Of a stretch of DNA of 26,888 nt, positions 9,959 to 17,260 are shown one piece after another. Positions within the stretch are counted from its first letter, which is position 1. Each line of letters starts with the position of its first letter. Made by a program: the position numbers and the translations under genes. The DNA is from a virus: IMG/VR virus record IMGVR_UViG_3300030329_001906, positions 14,430 through 41,317 of that record, one strand, 5' to 3'. Below the pieces are notes generated by a model. That model did no database searches. It was not told where the DNA came from and saw nothing but the letters and a program-made list of their open reading frames with translations.

Positions 9959-9959
9959 A

Positions 9960-10274
9960 TTAGTGTCCTAAAACCGTTAAAGTAATCGCGCTATTTGAAG
10001 CCGCTTCTGCCTCAAGCCGGTATTTCCCTTTGCCAAAACTAATGGCGTTTTGTAAATCGAACTTACTTGTTGAGTTAGCAGCTACTTCCACAATCCAAAT
10101 AAGGTGATCTGTTATTGTTGAGCTTTCGTTTTCGTTTGGCACGGCGTAAACTTTGGTAATTACAGCAGAACCGCTGTAGTTGCTGGCAAGAATCTCTCGA
10201 ACAGAGCCTCCTAAACCAATATCAGCTACCTCTCTGGTCGTTATTAAGGGGGCTTGGTAGCTAATATGCGCCAT
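9960..10274 (-). CDS. Small beta-rich virion protein (decoration or connector-like)
   Basis: The protein has 104 residues with alternating hydrophobic and polar residues suggesting a compact beta-sandwich (SGSAVITKVYAVPNENES, HLIWIVEVAANSTSKFDL, KYRLEAEAASNSAITLTVLGH). It has no signal peptide, transmembrane segment or catalytic motif. The 'LLWIVEA/HLIWIVEV' strand also occurs near the end of the 107-aa protein at 13962-14285, which hints at a shared fold. The ATG overlaps the stop of the cysteine-rich 106-aa gene (TAATG), so the two are translationally coupled. Head decoration, tail or fibre-attachment roles are all possible. Confidence 0.65.
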   Translation of the reverse strand: MAHISYQAPLITTREVADIGLGGSVREILASNYSGSAVITKVYAVPNENESSTITDHLIWIVEVAANSTSKFDLQNAISFGKGKYRLEAEAASNSAITLTVLGH

Positions 10275-10594
10275 TACTTATTACCCTTTTCTCCGCAGGT
10301 CGGGCACTCTGGCTCTGGCCCATGACCTTTGTATGGGAATGCTTTATTCAACATCTGTTGTCTTTTCTTGCATCCACCACAAGGCTTTATGCCGACCGCA
10401 GATGTAACCTTTGCAATTGTGTCGCCTACTCCACGAGAGGCTTTATTTTTATTGAAATCGTCATTTTCGGGGTGTTTCTGGTCTTTTGGTTGAAATTTAC
10501 TACATGTTGCACATTCATGCGCACTAGGGGTTCCACCAAATAGACCCAATGAACACTTGTAATCTGACGATTGATGCTTACATACGATTGTCAC
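10274..10594 (-). CDS. Cysteine-rich small protein with GDTIAKVTSAVGIKPCGGCKKRQ motif
   Basis: The protein has 106 residues and 10 cysteines. N-terminal part: C5, C14 and a CATC pair. C-terminal part: VGDTIAKVTSAVGIKP, then CGGCKKRQQMLNKAFPYKG, then CPTCG. The stretch 'GDTxxKVTxxxGIKPCGGCxxRxxxLNxxFP' is, from memory, a recurrent motif in small phage proteins of unknown function, possibly metal- or peptide-binding. The CxxC pairs suggest Zn or Fe-S ligation, or disulfides. The GTG start at 10594 has an AGGAG site 6 nt upstream, and the stop overlaps the next ATG. It lies between structural genes, so it may be a virion component or assembly factor. Confidence 0.65.
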   Translation of the reverse strand: MTIVCKHQSSDYKCSLGLFGGTPSAHECATCSKFQPKDQKHPENDDFNKNKASRGVGDTIAKVTSAVGIKPCGGCKKRQQMLNKAFPYKGHGPEPECPTCGEKGNK

Positions 10595-10603
10595 CAGCCG
10601 CTC

Positions 10604-12352
10604 CTACCAAGAAAAAGTAATAGTGTTGTTTACCTCGCCTTTTTTGGGAGTACATCCACTTTGATAAACGTAAGCACCCGGAGTAATTCCACCGGGTGGA
10701 TTAATTGGTATAGGTTGATTTCCTCCACAGTTGGGACAACCGGTAATAGGTGGCCCCGGTATGGGCGCATAAGGTATGCACCCAGAAAATCCTTTTGATT
10801 CAGTTGGCCCCGTAAATGCGCTAGGGCCCCATACGTTGCAACAATCTACAACAGCAGTTTTCCACGGCCCTATTTTTAACGCAAGAGTTTTACCTGTTGA
10901 GTTACTAGAACTCACATTGCCATCTAATACCCCTGATATGCCAGTACTAAGAATTGGACTTAATGCACTGCTTGGGGCTCCGGGCCCACAACTTTGTAAA
11001 TACTGAACGGCTTCTCCATAAGTAGTACTTGCGGCATCAGCAATGCTTTGTGCCCAATTAAACTTACCAGTAGCAGAACCAGAGTTACATGGATGTGATC
11101 CGGGAATAGGAGGGAAACCCCAAGATATGGAGTCTAGACCGTTATGTTCAGGGTTGGCTTGTTCATAGTTTGGTGTGAATGTTACGCCACCAGAAACTTC
11201 ACCAACACTACAAGAGTCGCCATTAAAGCTAATAACGGCGGTCCAAACGCCTTGGATGGCTACTGTGCCCCCAGTGTTGCCGCATGAATAACTCTCTAAA
11301 AGAGAGAAGGTTGTCCCGCCAAAACTGCAAGTTGGATCTGGGCAATTTCCTATATTAGGTATCCCGCTATTGCATCGGTGCCCAAATTCCAATTCAGGCA
11401 CTCTTAATGTCCCTTCTATTCTGTACTCGCCCGTTTCTTCGTCGCATGGGATAGTCACTGATTCACTAAACGATATTCCCGTATGCTTTACCCCATATCC
11501 ACTACAGCCTCTTGGGTATGCGTTAGGACATTGCAACATACTTAGTCGATAGGGAGCGGGAGCGGTCCCGCCAGCAGCGTTATAATCTATGTAATCAGTT
11601 AGAAACCAACCGCGATCACAACAAGTTTGATCTATAACGCTGCAATTTGGAATACTAACACTTGGCGCTGTGCCAATCGTTCCTCCGTTTCCGGGAGCAG
11701 TAGGAAGTGCACCAGCTCCCGGGCATTGATCATTTCCAGCACACATTACATGTGTTAAATAGCGGCCAAAACTACAATCCGGCGTAATTGCGCCCGCGCA
11801 TCCCCCGGGATCTGTTGCTGGATCACAAAATTGCCATTCAAAAGTTCTAGAACCAAAACACTCTAATTGTGTGTCTTCGTTATCAAGGCAGTTTCCTTGG
11901 GAACCGCAAGCACAACCACTAAGTTCAATGTAACTAGCTTCAACGTTTATACTAAAGGTGATTGCGTTTTTTGGTAGCTCTGGGCAACATTCGTCCCAAA
12001 GACATTCATCACCTCCGGGCGGCTCAACTTCGTCACAGCAAGGCTGGCATCCTTCTGGAAAAGGAAGGCTTCCCGGCCACTCTTTATCTTTAGGATCACA
12101 ATCGCCGTCACACGTTAGCTCGTAGCAAAGTCCATTAAGTAAATGAACTTCCCATTGGCAAGGGTTTACCCACCCTTTTTCTTCCCAATCACAATCTGGG
12201 TCACTGGGATCACACGGAGGACATATGCAATAATAAATCGGGTCGCTTGGGTTTTCTGGGTCAGGCTCTAAGCAGGAACAAAGTTGCAATTTGCCCCTTA
12301 CGCAAAGCTCTCCATCACAGCAACATGCACCACCTCTTTGTCCGCCCGACAT
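10604..12352 (-). CDS. Very cysteine-rich virion-region protein (about 48 Cys in 582 residues)
   Basis: I do not recognise the family. The protein has about 48 cysteines (8%), with 20 in the first 120 residues in clusters such as CCC, CSC, CIC-PP-C, CQPCC and DECC, with many Pro, Gly and Asp. The C-terminal 450 residues have spaced cysteines in a Ser/Thr/Gly-rich, probably beta-rich background (for example NCPDPTCSFGGTTF, TGCPNCGGNQ). There is no signal peptide, transmembrane segment or enzyme motif. The pattern is that of a disulfide-stabilised extracellular protein, or one with many metal sites, which is unusual for a phage. It sits between the 210-aa (8 Cys) and 106-aa (10 Cys) genes. A surface, adhesion or capsid-stabilising role is inference from context. 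Confidence 0.7.
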   Translation of the reverse strand: MSGGQRGGACCCDGELCVRGKLQLCSCLEPDPENPSDPIYYCICPPCDPSDPDCDWEEKGWVNPCQWEVHLLNGLCYELTCDGDCDPKDKEWPGSLPFPEGCQPCCDEVEPPGGDECLWDECCPELPKNAITFSINVEASYIELSGCACGSQGNCLDNEDTQLECFGSRTFEWQFCDPATDPGGCAGAITPDCSFGRYLTHVMCAGNDQCPGAGALPTAPGNGGTIGTAPSVSIPNCSVIDQTCCDRGWFLTDYIDYNAAGGTAPAPYRLSMLQCPNAYPRGCSGYGVKHTGISFSESVTIPCDEETGEYRIEGTLRVPELEFGHRCNSGIPNIGNCPDPTCSFGGTTFSLLESYSCGNTGGTVAIQGVWTAVISFNGDSCSVGEVSGGVTFTPNYEQANPEHNGLDSISWGFPPIPGSHPCNSGSATGKFNWAQSIADAASTTYGEAVQYLQSCGPGAPSSALSPILSTGISGVLDGNVSSSNSTGKTLALKIGPWKTAVVDCCNVWGPSAFTGPTESKGFSGCIPYAPIPGPPITGCPNCGGNQPIPINPPGGITPGAYVYQSGCTPKKGEVNNTITFSW

Positions 12353-12375
12353 TCCTTACTAATCCTTTGTAATTA

Positions 12376-13008
12376 TTAGGGGTCAATGTCTTTTCTGCAA
12401 AATACACAATACGCAGGTGGCACAGAAAAGTAGTACATAGCTGTGCCAGCCTGAATGCTTGTATTCTCGATAACGATGTTTTCTTCTGGAAAGAATTCGA
12501 CCATAAGGACTATGGTGGGAACTCTTTGGCCACCACCAATTGGATATGCAGCCCACTGAAGGTCTTCATCTATTTCGCCTTGGACGCCGAGACACCAGTC
12601 GCCGGTTCCGGGAGGAACATAAAAGGTACTGCTTTGTTCTGGGCAGCAAGTTCCTGCATGATCCTTAGTGCATAGCTTGTATTCCATTAAATTGGTAGCT
12701 AAACCCTCTCTTCCTCCTCCCTCTTCGCCCTCCTTTTCAAAAATTGAAGTGTGATCCCAAAAGTTTTTAATCTCGTCAAACCGGTACATAAATGGTTTGC
12801 CGCAATCTATTGTGCCGCCTTCATAACGAGAAACAACTGAGGCAGGGAATACGTTAATGGCGTTTGACCCACCTTGTGAATCATGTATGCCATATTGAAG
12901 AAGTGGCTTTAATTGCTCTAGCTGGTTTACTGAACGCGCAATATCTTCTACCCAGTATTTATATTCCCGGCTAAATGGGTTTGGATTTGGGGCTCGATCG
13001 TATGGCAT
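12376..13008 (-). CDS. Unknown virion-region protein with C-terminal cysteine motifs
   Basis: The protein has 210 residues. The N-terminus is polar and helical (REYKYWVEDIARSVNQLEQLKPLLQYGI), followed by a mixed beta region. It has 8 cysteines, including CC and a C-terminal YCVFCRKD pair. There is no signal peptide or transmembrane segment. A GGAG ribosome binding site lies 9 nt before the ATG. It lies between the 309-aa beta-rich protein and the 582-aa cysteine-rich protein in the same direction, so it belongs to the structural block. I do not recognise a family. The shared cysteine richness with the next two genes suggests they may interact or face the same oxidising environment. Confidence 0.65.
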   Translation of the reverse strand: MPYDRAPNPNPFSREYKYWVEDIARSVNQLEQLKPLLQYGIHDSQGGSNAINVFPASVVSRYEGGTIDCGKPFMYRFDEIKNFWDHTSIFEKEGEEGGGREGLATNLMEYKLCTKDHAGTCCPEQSSTFYVPPGTGDWCLGVQGEIDEDLQWAAYPIGGGQRVPTIVLMVEFFPEENIVIENTSIQAGTAMYYFSVPPAYCVFCRKDIDP

Positions 13009-13025
13009 TTTGTTATTCTCCCCAC

Positions 13026-13955
13026 TTATGGAGTTGGAACGCAGTCACTGCCACTGTATGCCCACCCCGGAACCCCTAACTCGCATAAACTTGCCCATTC
13101 CGCTTTCTCATCAACGCTTGGGTAGCAGGGCTGAACCATCCATTGCCCTCCTATTCGTTCCACACAATCTTCTTGAAATCCATCCGCTCTACCAGTTAAT
13201 TCGTAGTGGCCTTTATATCTGTATGTGTTTACCCCGTCAGAAATAAGGCCCCCATACTCATCCATAGTAATTCCATCGAACCTAATTGTCCCCGCAGCGA
13301 ACGCTGGGTTGCCTGCAAGCAGTTGCACAGCAGTGCTATTAACACCACTTAAATAGAGAAGCGGACCATCGACATCTGGCGGGTCAACGCTTGTAAATGG
13401 AATGCGAATTCTTATTTGCTGCACTGTAGTTAGATACGAATACTTCATCGTATCAGCGCGAGAGTTTAAGCCTGCTGGCAACATGTCAATGTAATTAGTG
13501 CCGCCACCGTACGGCGACTTAGAAGTTATAAACTTTCTTTTTGAAGCTATCTCTGTCCTCATACTTAAGGTTTGCGGAATATTAGCTCCACCCCCGCTAG
13601 CTCCCGGAGTAGTGAAATATTCCGCAGTAACCAAAAATCTTTGATCCCCAAGTGTGGCGATATTAATTGTTTGAAGAGGCAAATCTCTTCGGTCTGGGTG
13701 AACAATGGCGTAGCTGCTATTGTTGTCCAGAGCATCATCATAATCAAAATCACCGGTAATACGAGGCCCTAATGCAGTAGTGCAAGCAGTTGAGCATCCC
13801 GCGTCATTGGCAGTTAATTCGGCGATAATATCTGTTCTAGATGTAGACGTACTCTTGATTATGAGTTTACGAGTAGCTCTAAATCTAGAGTAATCAAATT
13901 GGCTACTGGTATAGCTTGTACCAATAACGTCACTTTGAATTACTGTAAGTGCCAT
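13026..13955 (-). CDS. Virion-region protein, N-terminal half paralogous to the adjacent 107-aa protein
   Basis: The protein has 309 residues. Residues 1-110 match the neighbouring 107-aa protein in order: VIGTSYTSSQFDYSRFRATR against IAGSSYTGYFGEAKDYRKER, then RTDIIAELTA against KTQILEDVAA, then LPLQTINIATLGDQ and LVTAEYF against IPLQEMSIQRVGRS and WIVEAVYY. The second half (SYLTTVQQIRIRIPFTSV through FDGITMDEYGGLISDG) is beta-rich and ends with three cysteines spaced along the C-terminus. No enzyme motif, signal peptide or transmembrane segment is visible. No clear ribosome binding site precedes the ATG, which is AT-rich upstream, so translation may depend on the gene before it. A tail or connector role is plausible. 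Confidence 0.65.
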   Translation of the reverse strand: MALTVIQSDVIGTSYTSSQFDYSRFRATRKLIIKSTSTSRTDIIAELTANDAGCSTACTTALGPRITGDFDYDDALDNNSSYAIVHPDRRDLPLQTINIATLGDQRFLVTAEYFTTPGASGGGANIPQTLSMRTEIASKRKFITSKSPYGGGTNYIDMLPAGLNSRADTMKYSYLTTVQQIRIRIPFTSVDPPDVDGPLLYLSGVNSTAVQLLAGNPAFAAGTIRFDGITMDEYGGLISDGVNTYRYKGHYELTGRADGFQEDCVERIGGQWMVQPCYPSVDEKAEWASLCELGVPGWAYSGSDCVPTP

Positions 13956-13961
13956 AATTAA

Positions 13962-14285
13962 TTAAAACGGGTAATAATACACCGCCTCCACAATCCACAG
14001 CAACGCGCCTTCGTCTGTGCTGCTTCTGCCAACTCTCTGTATGCTCATTTCTTGTAACGGAATATGGCCATTCGTATAAACAGCTTCCACCGGGTATAGC
14101 TTGTTGTTATCGCTATCATCAATTAACGCGGCCACATCTTCAAGTATTTGAGTTTTGCCTTTTCTGTCATTGCCATTCACAAGAAAACGACGAACTGCTC
14201 GCTCTTTGCGATAGTCTTTAGCTTCACCGAAATAACCGGTATAGCTGGACCCAGCAATGTCATATGAAATAATTTCAGCCGCCAT
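13962..14285 (-). CDS. Small virion protein, paralogue of the N-terminal domain of the 309-aa protein
   Basis: The protein has 107 residues and mixed alpha/beta character: AGSSYTGYFGEAKDYRKERAV, then a basic stretch, KTQILEDVAALIDD, and C-terminal strands HIPLQEMSIQRVGRS and ALLWIVEAVYYYPF. It aligns along nearly its whole length with the first 110 residues of the next gene, so the pair arose by duplication. The ATG overlaps the stop of the 45-residue gene (TAATG). There is no signal peptide or catalytic motif. Small paired proteins of this type in structural blocks are often connector, stopper or decoration subunits, but here the role is unassigned. Confidence 0.65.
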   Translation of the reverse strand: MAAEIISYDIAGSSYTGYFGEAKDYRKERAVRRFLVNGNDRKGKTQILEDVAALIDDSDNNKLYPVEAVYTNGHIPLQEMSIQRVGRSSTDEGALLWIVEAVYYYPF

Positions 14286-14422
14286 TACCCATCCAGTGTC
14301 CTATTTAAAACAGAAGCAATTTCAACTACCTCTGCTTGTATTTGTTTCAAAATTTGCCCTAGCTCGGACAATTTTTCTTCCATCTTAGACGTATCTATTT
14401 CTTTTCCTTCTTCTTCAATCAT
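14285..14422 (-). CDS. 45-residue coiled-coil peptide
   Basis: This short gene fills the gap between the 107-aa and 186-aa genes. The peptide starts MIEEEGKEIDTSKMEEKL and continues with heptad-spaced hydrophobics (LSELGQILKQIQAEVVEIAS), a likely coiled coil, then VLNRTLDG. It starts at ATG 14422, 10 bp after the 186-aa stop, and ends in a TAATG overlap with the next ATG, the same junction used elsewhere in this operon. Length, frame continuity and coupling support a real gene. The function is unknown: a small assembly, scaffold or oligomerisation subunit is possible. Confidence 0.6.
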   Translation of the reverse strand: MIEEEGKEIDTSKMEEKLSELGQILKQIQAEVVEIASVLNRTLDG

Positions 14423-14431
14423 CTATGTTTC

Positions 14432-14992
14432 CTAGCCTACTTCTTGTATTGGAGCAGTTGCTGATGTGCCAGTAGAGTCTCCATAGGAACCAGTTGTTGG
14501 CCCAGTCATGGTTACCCCAATGTAAGGCAAATCTAAATTCCAGTCTATAGTGATTGATTCCATGACCATTCTAAACTTAAGGTTAAGACTAGCGGTATTG
14601 GTGTTGGATTCATGCGAACCCATACCAAGCATAAACTCAACATCAATTTCATTTGCTGAGTGATCAGCATTCCCTTCTAGGTTTGCTAGACCAACTCCAA
14701 GTGAAGTTGGTATGTGACCAGCAAATGTCACTCGGCCTTTCATTTGGGTCATGCTTTTCATGACTGTGTTGACTATTACATCGTCGGTCCCGCCTAAATT
14801 CCCGGCTTTCTCGCCTGTAATATCCATGACATCACAACCCATTTGAAATTGGGCTTGCATGACCTTGATTTTGTACTTAGTGCCTTTCCAGCCTATTGTC
14901 GCATTTTCAAATGCACCCTCATCGCCAGCACTGGTGCCGCGATCAGTGTATGGCTTAATGCCTACGGGTGGAAATGCAGATCGTCTAGTCAT
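14432..14992 (-). CDS. Beta-rich virion structural protein of unknown type
   Basis: The protein has 186 residues. Features include WKGTKYKIKVMQAQFQMG, MKGRVTFAGHIPTSLGVGL, ASLNLKFRMVMESITIDWN and PYIGVTMTGPTTGS, an alternating pattern consistent with a beta-barrel or beta-sandwich such as a tail-tube, decoration or stalk subunit. There is no signal peptide, transmembrane helix or enzyme motif. No good ribosome binding site is seen before the ATG. It is placed between the conserved 76-aa structural gene and the 45-aa coiled-coil gene. The assignment to the virion rests on context and composition. Confidence 0.65.
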   Translation of the reverse strand: MTRRSAFPPVGIKPYTDRGTSAGDEGAFENATIGWKGTKYKIKVMQAQFQMGCDVMDITGEKAGNLGGTDDVIVNTVMKSMTQMKGRVTFAGHIPTSLGVGLANLEGNADHSANEIDVEFMLGMGSHESNTNTASLNLKFRMVMESITIDWNLDLPYIGVTMTGPTTGSYGDSTGTSATAPIQEVG

Positions 14993-14999
14993 GGTTTGT

Positions 15000-15230
15000 T
15001 TAAGAACTCATTGCATTCCAGTCAGGCGTATCAAGAGTCCCCACGTTTACATACATCGTGGTTCCTGCTCCTCCGGCAGTATTGATGTAAATAGCTCCCT
15101 TGCCACCACCAATATCGCCAGACGTTCCATCATCTGGTGTGCCAGAACCAAAAGTAATAAAAGGTCCGCCCTCAAAAGCTGTTCCTTTTTGATCTTGTGT
15201 AAGGTTCGCAATTGCGTCATGTCCGGGCAT
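15000..15230 (-). CDS. Conserved small phage structural protein (GAIYINTAGGAGTTMYVN type)
   Basis: The protein has 76 residues. The C-terminal pattern 'ITFGSGTPDDGTSG..GKGAIYINTAGGAGTTMYVNVGT' followed by TPDWNAM is one I recognise from many tailed-phage structural regions, usually of about 70-90 residues and of unknown exact role (fibre attachment or decoration have been suggested). It is Gly/Thr-rich and probably beta. A ribosome binding site AAGGTG lies 7 nt before the ATG. It sits directly after the adaptor-like gene, as expected for a head-tail or fibre region. Confidence 0.7.
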   Translation of the reverse strand: MPGHDAIANLTQDQKGTAFEGGPFITFGSGTPDDGTSGDIGGGKGAIYINTAGGAGTTMYVNVGTLDTPDWNAMSS

Positions 15231-15244
15231 TTTAATGCACCTTT

Positions 15245-16336
15245 CTAGCTAGGGAATCGAGTCCCGCTTCTGTTTGTGTAGTAGATATCACTACGGTCAG
15301 TTTTGCGCCCATATGAATCAATCCGCTCTGATCGATCCACGTTGACGCCGAAGTATTCAACTTTGAAGTTTGCTCGGTCTTCCATGATTGCCGTTCGGAT
15401 CTGGCTTTCATAGATTTGCTGGAACTTGGCGTTGTTTGTGTTGTCCGCGTAGTTCTCAGCTAGACCTAGTGCGCCATTGATAATGATCGCCTCATACTTT
15501 TGTGGGATCAAATCATCAAGGCTTGTTTCGGCTATGTTCGTGTCTTTGGTGTACCTGTACCTGAGCGTATATGCCTTGTCTGGTAGCGGGTAGAACAAGA
15601 ACCTACTCAGGGCTTCGTCCCATGCGACGTACTCAGGGGCACCAGATGTGATTGTCTTTGCCGCATAAAGATCACGCAATGCGCCAAGGTTAATCACTTG
15701 CACGTTGGGGTATCCGCTATTGAAATCGTGGGTCATGTACCCATCGACAGCACCAAAGTTTGCTGCGCCTGCGACCATAGCGTTATAGAGCGTGAAAGAC
15801 ACTCCAGAGCCAGCTTCTGCGACGGTAATGGAAGTGTCGTGAAGATTAGCTCTGAACTTATCTGTGCCTTGGTATGAAAAACTACTAGGAATGTGGTAGC
15901 CGTCAGCAGCGCCGAGGCCACTAATTTCAACTATCGCAGCAACTTGATCTGCGCCAGCAGACCCATCGCCACTTCCATCATGCGTGAATACCCATTGTGG
16001 AAAGTTGGCAATTGTTTCAAGCCCGAAATTAACCACCCCAGCGGTAACCTGTGGGCAAATTTCTCCGCCAGTATCGTCGTTAAGTTTGTTTCCAGCCGCA
16101 GAGGTATGCGAAAATGTCTCTGGGTCATTTAGAGTAATAGTGCCTGTGCTGCTCAACCATGACCACTTGTGAGATGCTTGCTCACCTTGAAGAGCTGGCG
16201 GAACCACAAACTGTTGCACTGCCCGGTGCGCGATGTTTTCTAAAAAACTTCCAGCACTATGAGGGGCGCTGGTGTTGTACCCGTATCCAAGGAAGTAGGC
16301 CACTTCGCTTTCAATTGTTGCCAGACTTACTGCCAT
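15245..16336 (-). CDS. Head-tail adaptor (connector)-like protein
   Basis: The protein has 363 residues. Its N-terminus (TIESEVAYFLGYG, ENIAHRAVQQFVVPPAL, ASHKWSWLSSTGTITL) resembles the helical adaptor proteins that join portal to tail in many marine phages: a short 'xxxFLG' helix, a helix ending in 'QFxxPP', then 'HxWSxL'. The middle is beta-rich. The C-terminus (YRYTKDTNIAETSLDDLIP, YEAIIINGALGLAENY) is helical, as in such adaptors, with an extended tail rich in arginine, serine and tyrosine. Its ATG overlaps the stop of the HNH-like gene (TAATG) with an AAAGG-type site upstream. The portal gene would be expected further upstream but is not in this window. Confidence 0.65.
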   Translation of the reverse strand: MAVSLATIESEVAYFLGYGYNTSAPHSAGSFLENIAHRAVQQFVVPPALQGEQASHKWSWLSSTGTITLNDPETFSHTSAAGNKLNDDTGGEICPQVTAGVVNFGLETIANFPQWVFTHDGSGDGSAGADQVAAIVEISGLGAADGYHIPSSFSYQGTDKFRANLHDTSITVAEAGSGVSFTLYNAMVAGAANFGAVDGYMTHDFNSGYPNVQVINLGALRDLYAAKTITSGAPEYVAWDEALSRFLFYPLPDKAYTLRYRYTKDTNIAETSLDDLIPQKYEAIIINGALGLAENYADNTNNAKFQQIYESQIRTAIMEDRANFKVEYFGVNVDRSERIDSYGRKTDRSDIYYTNRSGTRFPS

Positions 16337-16578
16337 TAGCCTTTCTTCCTATTCGTTTTGCGAGAAACAACTCGAAGGTTTTTCTTGCTGTTGTTTCTGG
16401 GGTTTCCATCTCGGTGGTCAATTTCTCTTCCATCACCCTTTTTGACGGACCCTTTTTTGAGAGCTTGCCTGCGGTTTTTATTTCTAGCAACGCGATCATC
16501 TTGCAGCCTTCGGTTTTTGCCGCGCTGTCTTACTGAATCCTTTTTTGCGTTAGCTTTAAATTGACCTCGCTTTGGCAC
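16336..16578 (-). CDS. Small basic HNH-like protein
   Basis: The start is the GTG at 16578, which has a perfect AAGGAG site 5 nt upstream, immediately after the stop of the 223-aa gene. A TTG at 16599 would add seven residues and overlap that gene. The protein has 80 residues and is very basic (many K and R). The C-terminal part, GDGREIDHRDGNPRNNSKKN followed by LRVVSRKTNRKKG, matches the core of HNH-type nuclease domains ('DHxxGxxxNNxxxNLRxVS'). The usual N-terminal zinc or catalytic elements are short or absent, so it may be a nicking, packaging-associated or degenerate nuclease. Similar small basic proteins occur beside structural genes in marine phages. Confidence 0.7.
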   Translation of the reverse strand: MPKRGQFKANAKKDSVRQRGKNRRLQDDRVARNKNRRQALKKGSVKKGDGREIDHRDGNPRNNSKKNLRVVSRKTNRKKG

Positions 16579-16579
16579 T

Positions 16580-17251
16580 TTAACTCCTTGCACAAGCAAA
16601 GTTCATATCAATAGAAACGTGGTCTTGGTTATACAATACAAACAAAATCATCTGAAACATGCCGACGCCAACAAGATTTAACATCCCGCCATTTCCATCA
16701 TTATCACCAGTGCTTATCAATGTTTCACCGTCAGGAGTTGCAACGCCTAATTTTTTACCTTCGGCCAACCCCGCAAAATGATCATGACAACCCATCGAGC
16801 CATCAAAGCCATTTCCAGAACCGTGAATACGATGGTCTTGTACAGCACCCCCCAAAGTCTCACCCTCTGGACCTTGAATTGCAGTAGTGGTGCTTACACC
16901 GGCTTGATTGCCTCTGTTCCATTGAAAACCACCAAGGCGATAAGCGAGCAGGGGGTTTTCATTCCACACTTTTGAATATGGCTCACCAAATCCCAATGCG
17001 CCCCAAATCCATATTTCAGCTCCGTCGTTGGTTGATGCAGACCCGACATCGAAATTTTTACACAAGCCTTTTATGTGGACTTTTTCAAACCCGTCAACCA
17101 TAAGCATGACGACATCTTCTCTGTCAATGTCAGCTTGCAATTGTTCATGGGTTATTACATCTCCTGTTGCACCGTAATACTCGCCAACTGTGCCAGAATT
17201 CCAATTTAGCTTGTCAAGCGTTATCCATTGTAGCCCTTTACCATTTGTCAT
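16580..17251 (-). CDS. Virion-region protein, paralogue of the 214-aa protein
   Basis: The protein has 223 residues. It shares with the next upstream gene (17261-17905) a framework: an N-terminal block containing 'GE(Y)YGATGDVITHEQLQADIDREDVVM' against 'DDYSGITTGTVLTQATIDTAVAADKM', then 'WIWGALGFGEPYS' against 'HVFGAMGFGEPGQS', and C-terminal 'MFQMILFVLYNQDHVSIDMNFA' against 'VFSQLIFVYDRNAHIHPDSLA'. So the two are duplicates. The glycine-rich middle differs. There is no signal peptide or enzyme motif. The context (next to the HNH-like and adaptor genes) suggests a virion component, possibly capsid or decoration related, but I cannot assign which. Confidence 0.65.
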   Translation of the reverse strand: MTNGKGLQWITLDKLNWNSGTVGEYYGATGDVITHEQLQADIDREDVVMLMVDGFEKVHIKGLCKNFDVGSASTNDGAEIWIWGALGFGEPYSKVWNENPLLAYRLGGFQWNRGNQAGVSTTTAIQGPEGETLGGAVQDHRIHGSGNGFDGSMGCHDHFAGLAEGKKLGVATPDGETLISTGDNDGNGGMLNLVGVGMFQMILFVLYNQDHVSIDMNFACARS

Positions 17252-17260
17252 CTAAGAGCC

